From NCBI RefSeq assembly GCF_950023065.1, contig NC_088679.1:37324001-37388000 (forward strand): 64,000 nt of DNA. Reading direction: 5' to 3'. The translations under genes were made by a program, and so were the position numbers. This document shows positions 11,191 through 21,088 of this stretch, piece by piece. Under the pieces are notes generated by a model. That model was not told the DNA's origin. It saw only the letters and a program-made list of their open reading frames with translations, and ran no database searches. How positions within the stretch are numbered: position 1 is the first letter of the stretch; each line of letters opens with the position of its first letter. This DNA is from Planococcus citri (Eukaryota; Arthropoda; Insecta; Hemiptera; Pseudococcidae).

Positions 11191-11918
11191 AAACATACCC
11201 ATTCAATCATGAACAACCGGCTTTCGATTGGAAAGTCCGAAAAATAAAAGTCTTCGAGACCTGAAATCTTCAGACCTTTTTCGTTTTGCAGAATTCGCCT
11301 TAGTTCACATTAGATTTGTTTTTTTACACGGATTTTGGCAGATTTTTGAGAATCTGGATTTTGGACAATTTAAAATCCACTAGAATCTGCTAGGGTAGTA
11401 GCTTTTGAAAATGGATTTTGGATTTTACTGAGTTTACTTAAAGAGAAAATATGTACTTTCAAAGTTTTAAAAGTTTGCGTAAAAAGTGTTTAAAAAAGAG
11501 ATTTAAAAAACGTCCAAAAACCAGATTTTTGAGAATCTGGGTAAAAAAACAAACAAATCTACATGTATTGTCTGTCAAATTTTTAAAAATTTCGATTTTT
11601 TTTTACAGCAAATAGATCAATTAATTCATTGAATAAGATTCAAAAAAAAATGTACATCGTTTGATATGAGCTACAGCTGTCTTCGGTATTTTGGGTCAGC
11701 TACATTTTCTTTTGCCCATTTTAACCACTCTTCCTTTAACCGATTTTACAACATTACAATTGGCTTACTCTGTTTGTTCAACTTTTATCTCAAATCATCC
11801 CACTCTGTTTCCAAAACTTGCAACAATCGACTACGCATAGCTTTCAAACAATTCAACAGGGAATTAGGTAATCCACCTGCTGGTAAAATTCCATGAATTG
11901 AAAATGTTCGCAACTTAC

Positions 11919-12117
11919 CAATTGTTGCCATGCTGCCTCCGATGAACATGAGCATTAATCCGACGAAAAGAGCTTTGCAAGTTAAATTCCAGTTACAGGT
12001 TAGTTTACGTTTATTCCATTCTTGTTGTTTAGCGGCTGCATTACTGGTTGTGGCAAATTCTTCGGAACCAGATTTCATCGATCTTCTAGATGATTTCCGG
12101 CTGGAATTTTCATTCAT
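11919..12117 (-). CDS. First coding exon of an unidentified small membrane protein
   Basis: On the minus strand a 3' splice site (ACATTTCAG, next base 12125) precedes an ATG at 12117. The frame then stays open for 66 codons plus one base to a good donor (ATTG|GTAAGTTG, exon end 11919). The encoded N-terminus is rich in Ser, Lys and Arg (residues about 1-45) and is followed by a hydrophobic stretch of about 19 residues (LFVGLMLMFIGGSMATIG), probably a transmembrane segment. The acceptor just upstream of the ATG implies a separate 5' UTR exon further right. I could not find the next coding exon (phase 1) in the lower-coordinate sequence; it may lie beyond a long intron or outside the window. 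The layout recalls TMEM200-like proteins, but that is only a guess. Confidence 0.5.
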
Positions 12118-12125
12118 CGTTGACA

Positions 12126-13797
12126 CTGAAATGTGTAAAAATGATGGCACAAATAAACATAGGACAATTTCCGATCTTGGGATGAGTATTTTATACGATA
12201 AAGTAAGGTACTTACTGAAAACGGTAATAAGCTCAAAATTGAAACGTAATTGATATGTCGGTGAACGTTCGAGATGACATGATAAAAAGTAAACAAATAA
12301 CGCAGGCAGAAGAGCAATGAGAAAACGAGAGGGAAAACATGCGAAAAAAAACGCGACAACGTATGAAAAAAATCACATCACATAGTTTGAGTATTTATTG
12401 ACTTACGAACATATTTAATAATTTTTTTTTTTTTGCTTTTTCGGTTTCTTTATACTCGCATATTTATGTATACGGTGTGCCGTTTACAGCAGGAAAACTA
12501 ATATCACTATTCGGTGCTTTAGTTTCCGTAAAAAGATGCGTGGTATCTTTGCCAGGATATTTTAAGTAGAGAGGCATTTGAGATGCTAAAATGGTACGTT
12601 ACCGTGGAAACGAACTAACGAGAAAATCATGCGCCTTCAGTGAGAGTCATCCCCGAAGGTGGTTTCCCTCGTATTTATTACGTCACATATTTTGATCCAT
12701 ATGCTGGTAATAATACGGTCTACCGAAGAGTTCATTGCCTGACTATTGTAAGGAAATAGTTAAACGACTTTTTTTCTCCTTCCAAGTCTGCTATATTCTT
12801 ATATGGGTTTTGTCTTCTCTGTCTATACGTACAAATATTGGGTAAATTCAGTCAATACTCGACAGCATTTTAAATTTATGAGTAATGCTTTCATGGGCAC
12901 ATGAGGTTTGGTACGAGTACTTCGAGACGAAGTCAATGTCGGGGTTGTAGTAAAACAGAGATGGGTAAGGTTGTATGAAAATAAAGGGTAGGTATCGAAA
13001 CATCGGTGTAACGTTTACTGATTGATGTGAACGTGTAATTACACAAAAGAATGTCAAGTCACGATCTGATTTATTGATCGAAAGCACCGACGACGTCTAA
13101 GGCATTTTTCAAGGATAGGTATTTATTTTTCGATGAAAAGTGATTAGATGTACGAGTAAATGTACCCCTCTTCATCCGAACACTACCACCATTGATTCCT
13201 TCTACGCACATAATTATTCACTCACAATTTCGTTTCAATTTACTTAAGCTGCTATAGATGATTACCTGAAAATTGAATATTTTCAATTTTTTGCACCAAG
13301 TTGATGAGAGAAATGATTACGAAAATGTGTATCAGAATATTTAGTTTCAAAAATCGTATTCAGTTTTCCTATTGATAACGGCAACTTGTTAGTCTCAGTG
13401 ATTTATCGAGATTCGCGATTGGTAAGTATTTCATTACTGAAATACAACTGACCTCCAAAAATCTGAATAAAGGTTTCCGAGCAACGCTATTTTTCAAAAT
13501 GTTGTTTTTATCATAAAATGTTATTTGCGTAAGGATTTTATCAGATCGCAGAACGAATAAAAAAAGGATACCTACCTACATATCATGGTTCGTGATTCCT
13601 CCACAAATGAACATCGCAGCGATCTTTCTCACGCTGAAAAAAGTTAATTCGAGCTTTTGCGCCATCTGTAGAAAAAGTTCGATGAACTAAATCGTGCTTT
13701 TCTGAAAGGATAGAATCCGAACTATGAAAGTTTACCCATTTGAATTAGCGAACATTCTTCCTTCTCCGCTGAGTACAAAATTAAGTAGGTCTAGGTA
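12126..13797. other. Intergenic, possible 5' UTR of the preceding gene
   Basis: No coding exon is supported. The proximal part (about 12126-12400) could hold the 5' UTR exon implied by the splice acceptor at 12126-12127. The rest is AT-rich, with a short poly-T tract near 12421. Confidence 0.4.
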
Positions 13798-14008
13798 CAG
13801 GGTGCCCAGAAATATCGAGCACCCCTAAGAAAGTTTTCTACTAAAATACTTTGGTTGGTCACAGTGAATGATAATAATAATAGCACATGATTGGTTGTTG
13901 GACTGGAGAGATAACATTCCACCAATCGTATGCATCTATTTCACATTGCCAACCTATATTTTTAATGAAATACTTTCTTAGGGGTACTCGATATTTCTGG
14001 ACACCCTG
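13798..14008. mobile_element. MITE copy 1, 211 bp, TA target site
   Basis: The element begins CAGGGTGCCCAGAAATATCG and ends in the near-perfect reverse complement of that sequence. TA dinucleotides flank it directly (13796-13797 and 14009-14010), as expected for Tc1/mariner-type insertion. The whole sequence is nearly palindromic, so the transcript would form one long hairpin. Two sister copies lie at 56274-56490 and 56525-56735. Confidence 0.9.
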
Positions 14009-14428
14009 TATCTATTAACTACCTAACTATACAGTATACATATTAGGTAACTTACAAAGCGACTGATCAAGGGACTCCTGCCACAAAATATTCCTCTACC
14101 ACCAGTAATATAAGCAACTTATTCTACGAATAAGTATGCATGATTGCCTATCCTGGGATTTGCAAGAACCGAGTCATGCTATCGTCAAAATTTTACCGAC
14201 TTTACTGAAAAATGAGGTTCTATTTTTGTTGACTCGGTGGGAGTGAAGGGTGAGAGTATTGGTTTCTTTGTATTTCAAGGTCTCAGGATCACGACTAGAC
14301 CACTTAGTCAAATTGGGGTTTCCTTAATTCTATTGAAGAAATTTTTAATTTATAAAGAACAAAATTTTTTAAAATTTACTCTAGCCCCCCCCCCCTTACG
14401 GGTGTAATCTTGTAATTATAAACACCCC

Positions 14429-14453
14429 AAAAAAAAAAAAAAAAAAAAAAAAA
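14429..14453. repeat. Poly-A tract, with an 11-base poly-C tract just upstream
   Basis: An uninterrupted run of about 25 A lies at 14429-14453, with a C11 run at 14385-14395. Both may be unstable or imprecisely assembled. Confidence 0.9.
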
Positions 14454-14600
14454 CATCATTTCTTTCGACCTAAACATGAAATTTAAATAAAGACGATATT
14501 TTCACTTTCTCTAACAAAATTTTTTGCAAGCTTTTGTCCTCACTTTGCTCGGGTCAGTTTTCTTTTATTTTCTTTAAAAATCTAAATTTTCAATTTTAAT

Positions 14601-15318
14601 ATTGTGATCTGTCACGAGAAAACCCACCTAGTGTCCAAAACGTAAATTTTACAGGAAGGGCATTTGAAGTTTTGAGTCTATGTATCAGGTGATCTTAAAT
14701 TTATAGGTCCGTGAAACTTGCACCACTTTTAGCCCCCATGAATACCAACATAACCCGATATTTTTTTCCCCAGAATCATCACATTCAAGGTTGCCAAGTC
14801 CAATAATCAAAATTTCCCCAAATCAATTTTTTCGATTTTTTTGAATTTTTCGCCAAAAATGTTGCAAAAAGTGCAAAGACTACCCGAGTATGAATTATTA
14901 ATGAAGAATAAGTTATTATTATTAAATTTATCACGTTTCTTAACAAATTTGTTCAAGGTGAAAAGAGTTGATTTTTCCAGCTCAAGCCATACTCAAATTT
15001 CAAAATATGACACAAATCCTCCAAATGTGGGCCGGTTGTTGCAAAAATTTCCATTTCGACTCCACAGAACATACCCTTCAAGAAAATCAAAAAAAAAAGT
15101 CAACTTTTACTGTAGTTGCTCTATTTTTTTGACCTCAGATTTAGGGTCAAGAGAATCGTTCGTGAACGTTTCAACCCCCACAGTCGGATTCAACACCTTA
15201 AGTATGTACTACATATTAATATCCACCATTAAAAAAAAAACGAGTTTAGCGTTAAACCGAGTTTAAACCATGATGGTGCAACTAGCCTTAAGCTGGTTTT
15301 CTCGTGACAGATCACAAT
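14601..15318. mobile_element. Unclassified 718-bp element with 24-bp perfect terminal inverted repeats
   Basis: The left end 14601-14624 (ATTGTGATCTGTCACGAGAA plus AACC) is the exact reverse complement of 15295-15318. The similarity stops abruptly on both sides of the 24 bp. The interior has a 141-codon frame with no similarity I recognise, so a non-autonomous DNA transposon is the simplest reading. I saw no target-site duplication next to the ends. Partial copies of a dispersed repeat (a CTCACTTTGCTCGGGTCA motif) flank it. Confidence 0.55.
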
Positions 15319-15639
15319 TGTGTGGTCAAAAAAATAAACTCATCATCAGTCACCACAAAAAACATTTTTTTACCCTCTCCAGGTACAAATTTTTGAAATT
15401 TTCTGCTGTGACTTCACTTGGGCTTCTGTGCTGTGGTTTTTTTTTCAAATTGAGATCGAACTTTTATGTGTACATACTGTGCATAAAAATCTAGGTACCT
15501 ATTCAAAAAACGTTATTTTTCTACTTCTCAAAAACAGCTGTTGCTCTTACTCCACTCTGAGCCTGTTTGCTTTTCATTTTCAAATTTGAAATTTTTAAAA
15601 AACAATCATTCAAATTCTAAAATTTTGAGCTAAAAAAGT

Positions 15640-16141
15640 GAACAAATTTTTTAAAAATAATATTGTTTTTTTATCTCTCGAAATACGAATTTTTAACAGC
15701 GTTTGCCCTCACTTTGCTCGGGTCAATTTTTATTTCTTCTCTAGACCAAAAAAAAAAAATCCATTTCTGAAACTTTCATAAATTCAACAGGAAAAATGAG
15801 AATTTTTTATAAGCCCAAATGCGAATTATATCAATTGACAAAATTGTCATTTCATCTTTTATTTCACTTTAAAAACTCGTCATTTTATTCGGTAAAATTG
15901 GAATTTTTTTCTAATGGCCAATTTTTCGTCCGCCCCTCCTCCTTCAAAAAATCTCATATTTTTTGCTTTATTGAATACCTAAAAAGACAAAAGCAAAAAT
16001 CAATCGCACAACTTGCATTCAAGCATCCAAAGCTGGGAATAAACAGAACGAGAAGGATTCTTAAGGTGGAAGGGAAACAATTTTGAGGGCCCCATTCGGT
16101 GCATCCGCCAGGGGCCCTGAACCGACCCAGTCCGCCACTGC
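15640..16141 (-). mobile_element. Copy of a dispersed repeat ending CAGTGGCGGACTG
   Basis: Read on the minus strand the sequence starts CAGTGGCGGACTGGGTCGG at 16141 and continues through a GGGCCC-rich segment. It matches, in the opposite orientation, the copy starting near 58295. The distal parts also correspond: the CGAAATACGAATTTTTAACA and CTCACTTTGCTCGGGTCA segments near 15680-15725 match the region near 58670-58720. A CAGTGGCG-type terminus is common among hAT-like elements, but no duplication of the target site was confirmed. A 96-codon frame at 15796-16086 lies inside the repeat and is not considered a gene. Confidence 0.5.
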
Positions 16142-16940
16142 TTAGGTATATGACTCGGTAGCACCCTGGGAGGCGTCAATATTTTTTTTCGAGTAGGTAA
16201 GCGGTTAAAAATTTTCAATTTAACACTTGAATTTTAACTCTTGATATATCGATGATGAATGTATCCAAATTCATGGCGCAATCTCTACTCAATAAATTCT
16301 GTCAATAATAAAACCGACATGCGTCACGTTCATTGGTTGATTCTGTACACTTGTACAGTATACCCAGCCTTAGTTGCACTATTTTACCGGCAGCCTTGAG
16401 CTCATTAGCAACCCAGCACTTTTGAAAAAATCTGCTCAACAGACGTACGATTTCTACAATAGAACGTTGTTGGGTATACGCCAATAAATTTTGATATAAC
16501 TGACTGCTGTGTGTATCACTATAATTATACAAAACTTTTATTCCACATGCACAAGACGTATTATATGTTGTAAAACATGCGTAACGATTACATTTGAAAA
16601 ATGATTGGTTTTAAGTGCGTCAATATACTCAAATTTTGAGTAAAAATTTAGTTATAATAACTTATCCTAAAGACAAGAAGTCGTTATAAACAACAGAGAA
16701 GGAAAAAGAATACTGTATGTACATAAACTTGGAAAGTAAAAACCCGAAATACTCACAAACTATTGTAATATCTTCAACGATCTTAGCATAAATAGAAAAG
16801 CTATTCGATTAATAAGCATTATCATTACCTAACTAAAATGTGAAAAAAGGGCACTTAATATTGGACAACAAAAAGCTGTGTACAACTTAATTAACAAAAT
16901 TGTCGGCGTATTGACACTGAAAAAATATAACATGATTATT
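16142..16940. other. Intergenic / 3' UTR of the CREB3-like gene
   Basis: The part nearest 16940 is likely 3' UTR of the minus-strand gene. A 76-codon minus-strand frame at 16302-16532 has no recognisable domain and no splice context, so I do not call it. Confidence 0.5.
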
Positions 16941-19357
16941 TTATTCTGACAACAGATCAATAACAACAGGTTCTTTTGTATTCAATGGCCCTGTTTTATT
17001 ATTATTGGTGTTTTCTAAGATGATAGAATTCAGTATGTTTTCATCGTTGAAGGAGAATTTAGATGAAGAAAGTTTAGCTGGTAAACGCGACTCTTCACCG
17101 ACCAAAATGGAGCCTGCCCGTTTACGGGGACGAAAGTAATCGTGATCCTTTAGTAATGTATTTTCTTTACCGATCTTCGTTTTTAACATATCCAACAAAC
17201 CACTCAATAAATTGGAGTTGGGTAGCTGCATGTTTTCCAATTGTTTGGTTAAAGTTTTCGCTTCTTCATCCAAATCACATTGGCCTTCGTGCGCTTTATG
17301 CGAGAATAATAAGTTTCTCGAATGACCTGTAACGAAATGCAAAATGTAAAAATGTACATATCATAACGAAATCGTAAGTGAAGTGAGTACGAGAGATTGT
17401 AATTTAGCAAGAATACGTTCTTCGAACAATTATTTTAGAAACAAATTTTTTCAACTTCGAAATTCGAACATTCCTTATGAATAATGTAGAAAAATGTTTT
17501 ATCAGCATTGTGACCTACATTTACAATTATTTGAATAGTTGGTAGACCTATAAGGATGGTTTGGTTTTTCAATGATGAAATAGCCGACGCATCTTACATC
17601 AACACATTCCACGTGTAACTTATTTTCACGATGATGAAATACTTACCGGTGTTCAACGAAGTGGTACTTCCATCTTCGGTCAATGATATTCCTTCATCTT
17701 CGTTATTCTCCGAATCCAACGGCGAATTCCTCATGGTAGGAGCCAAAACAAGAGCTAATGACATGATGAGTACCAAAAGACACGTCCTTGGTTGAGCTGT
17801 CTGACCAGAGCTTCGGGCCAAAGATGCTTGTAGCTTACGAACTTGGGCTGCTAATGATACGTTCTGACTTTGTAACGTTTTAATTCGCTTCATTAAATGA
17901 GCGTTTTCTTCAGAACAACGTTTCACTCTGAAAATACGTAAGTTTTGGGATGAGAACCCAGTTGAGGAGAAAACCAATTTTTATGAGTAACGTTCAAATT
18001 ACCTCTCTTCTAGGCCATCGACATATTCTTTCTTACGACGACGAGAATCCTGAGCGGAAATCTTATTACGAATTTTTCTTCGGATTCGTTTCAATTCTCG
18101 TTCTTCTTTCTTTGTAAGAGGGTAACGAGTTGGTAATTTAATACCTTCCTTGTCTGCTAATTTTTGTTCTTCAGCTGTGTAACATTTTATGTTAATTAAC
18201 GCGTGGAAAGAAGTTACTGAATTACTGAAAGCAATGATTACTCACGTGTAAGATGAAGCCTAGGATATATGAAATCAGAATCGTCACTAGCTCCTTCTTC
18301 GGATACGAGGTCATCTGATAATTTCCTTTTACCTCTATTGCCTTGTGTTCCAGTATGGTTCAAAGGTTTGAATCTTTTGATAATTCTACTTTGAGATGCT
18401 GGATCATCAACCTATAAATCACAAAACGTTATGAGAGTGAACAATTTTAACCTTTACATACTCCAATTACCGTATTTTTACCTTAACAACGCGCAAAGTG
18501 CGAAAAGCTTTGAAAGCCGGGCGCTCCGGTTTGATACTATCATCTACTGTATCGTTCTCATCGGTAATTACATAAATTTCGTTAGCTGAATCTATACAAG
18601 CACAAGAAAATGAAACTTTTTGTTGAATTATTTGAGAAATACGTTCAAAATCAGCATACTTGAATCTGAATCCACAGAAGAAACACTTGAAATGGGTATT
18701 TCTTCACATTCTACGACCTCTTCTTTAACAAACTCCACCGCATCAAACTGCAATTCATTTATATCGTACGACTCGTGTAATGTAACGGTACTCTCATCTG
18801 AAGAATTATCTAGATGAGAGAATATCTTGATATCTGTCTTTTGGTCTTCGTCGGGATCCAGGAAATTATTCGTCAAAGAATCTTCAGCTTCATCCGTTCT
18901 CGTAGGCGAAAATTGTTGTTCACAAGATAGACCTGAAAGGTAACAAGTTATGTAAGTGTCATATTGAAAGATATGAACGAGGTTTTTTTCATTTGTAAGT
19001 AGGCTAATACGATTTCTCACCGCTATCAGAGCTACATTCATGTTTGGATTCATTCAATATTTCGTCGCCATTGGGGAACAACAACTGATCGAAGGGTGAG
19101 CATTCATCTGCGATAGGTTTCAAAATTGAATTCAAGAAGTCGTCATCGAACAGTTCCAGATTTTCAACCTGAATGAAAATGAAAATTATCAACATCGATT
19201 CGATAGAAGATTTATATTATAATTACCTACCAAGTGAAATATAGTGCTAGGTACTTACATTTTGTTTATCTTTTTTCGGTTTTAGATCATCTTTGTCGAA
19301 ATTCAGAAGTAGATTTTCTGAATCGAAAAACATGTCCAGGTTTAGTATTTCGGACAT
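16941..19357 (-). CDS. CREB3L: CREB3-like ER-membrane bZIP transcription factor
   Basis: Eight coding exons join in frame (19259-19357, 19021-19168, 18660-18932, 18482-18591, 18246-18411, 18003-18174, 17647-17927, 16941-17326), giving 544 residues from the ATG at 19357. An acidic N-terminal half (activation region) leads to a basic region at about 294-316. That region carries the bZIP signature Asn302-x7-Arg310 within RRKIRNKISAQDSRRRKKEY, the hallmark of the CREB3/OASIS family. A leucine zipper (about 319-355) and a hydrophobic segment (about 371-387, TCLLVLIMSLALVLAPTM) follow. A luminal RNLL at about 420-423 fits the RxxL site-1-protease consensus. Family members are anchored in the ER, cut by S1P/S2P in the Golgi, and then activate secretory-pathway genes. 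The membrane anchor and protease site are read from sequence; the processing is inferred. Confidence 0.95.
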
Positions 19358-20022
19358 GGTGATTTCACATACGTGCACTTGGGTGATAGTGTTGATTACG
19401 CACAGCAATAAATCATATTTTGATTAACATCAAAGCTCTCGTAAAACGATTTCGCGACTGTCATCGGTACATCGAAACGTGAATAGTACAGAAACTGAAT
19501 TTATTAATCACAACATTTTCTCAGTTCGTAAAAATTACCTAATTTTGATCTTCAAACTCAAACTCAAACTTACGCGCATTTTTAATGACGTGTACCCTTT
19601 GATAAAATTCCCTGCGGCTGCAACCGATTCATTCGTTATCGACTTATCGTTATGAATGAATCTTTCAACTCTCTCGTAATTCTCTCGTAATCATGAGAAT
19701 TACGGCACCTACTAGCCACTCCCCACTACTACGAACTACTTTTTTGTTTTTTTCAAAATTTAAATTATTCAAACCAAACTGGTTCGCCTTGTTGTTGATT
19801 GTTCATTTGATTTGAAATTTTGAGTAACACTGATCAATTTGAATGGTCAAAAAAATACTTAGTTGGAGGAGGCTCACTGCTCAAGTGCTCAGAAGACAGT
19901 CGACACTCGACAGATGACAGATCATCAGATGGGCTGGTATCAAACTATCAAAGTGAGACAAACGCCATGTCCACGAAAATCAAGTTAGGTGTTAATTCTC
20001 ATACGATTTGCTCCTTTCATTT
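19358..20022. promoter_or_regulatory. Upstream region of the CREB3-like gene
   Basis: It has no coding exon. The stretch just above 19357 must contain the 5' UTR and promoter of the minus-strand gene, but no single core element is clear enough to place. A 92-codon plus-strand frame from 19820 to 20098 runs into an inverted repeat and is not a gene. Confidence 0.4.
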
Positions 20023-20234
20023 TCGAAGTCCCTTAACCCCCCTTACTTTCAAAAAAGTACATAAAAGGGTAAAAAACGCGTTCAAAGTTTTGCCTTAGTT
20101 TACCTATCCAGGTCGTTTTCAAACTAGGCAATGTTCAAATTGTTCATATGTCTGTGTTTGAAAATAAGGTAAACGAATTTTTTACCCTTAGTTCTATGTA
20201 CTGTTTTGAAAGTAAGGGATAAGGGGAACTCAAA
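20023..20234. repeat. Imperfect inverted repeat, about 210 bp
   Basis: The left arm (about 20023-20077, with CCCCCCTTACTTTC and GTACATAAAAGGGTAAAAAA) pairs with the right arm (about 20176-20234, with TTTTTTACCCTTAG and GAAAGTAAGGGATAAGGGG). It is palindromic and MITE-like. No coding content is visible and no target duplication was identified. Confidence 0.6.
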
Positions 20235-21088
20235 AAGAGCGTTAAAGTCCTGCTTATCCTGCTTTCTCATTCATCAAAATGTCTTTCAATCAATTTATAA
20301 AACCCTTTACATTAAAAAATTTTGAAAAAATTTTTCCACCCAATCGATACAAAAATTTTATATTACACATTTTTTAAAAGCGTTTGCTCTCGCTTCACTG
20401 GGACTAAATAGTTTCTCTACTTCTAAATTTTTGCATTTGGAAAATAATTATCTGTTTCCAATTTCCACTTTCGAAAATGCCAAAGGTAGAAAAATTGATG
20501 TCTTGTAAAGAAAAACTAATATAAGTAACTAGGTACCTCTAGAATTGAAAATTTCTCTTGCACTCGCTTCGCCCTGGCCTCTTTCATTTTCTTGCATTTC
20601 AAAATTAAAATGTTTGAAAACCTATAGGTATTATTCAAATCCTAAAATTTTGGATTTTTTTCGAATTGAACTTGCCGTCACAGGTATTTCATTGGAAGAA
20701 TAATCTTGAGATGTTTGAAACTTGAAAGTACGTATTATTTAGAAAAGTAAAAAAATGAAAAAGTAAAATTTTGACTCCACTCCCTCTTCCCTGCGGAGAA
20801 ATCCCCCAAAACTGTTTGAAAAAATGGGCCCCTAAAATATTCACATCACAGAAATCAAAACTTGAATATCGTTTAAATTTCACTCGAATTACACAATAAA
20901 ACAAAACTTAGTAACTTGGCAAAACCATTTAATACATCAACCACTAATACAATTCAATAGGCAATCATTTAATAAAACTTGTATCGTTGAAAGAGAAAAA
21001 ATGAAAACAAAAAAAAAGTAATAGAAAGAAAAAACCTTGAATATGTATATTAAGTAAAACAAATAAAAATTGATCTAAACGTTTAAGT
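20235..21088. other. Intergenic with diverged dispersed-repeat fragments
   Basis: Near 20375-20410 (GCGTTTGCTCTCGCTTCACT) and 20560-20590 (CTTGCACTCGCTTCGCCCTG) are diverged relatives of the CTCACTTTGCTCGGGTCA motif also seen at 14531-14560 and 15700-15730. The part from about 20900 to 21088 is likely 3' UTR of the SR gene. Confidence 0.45.
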
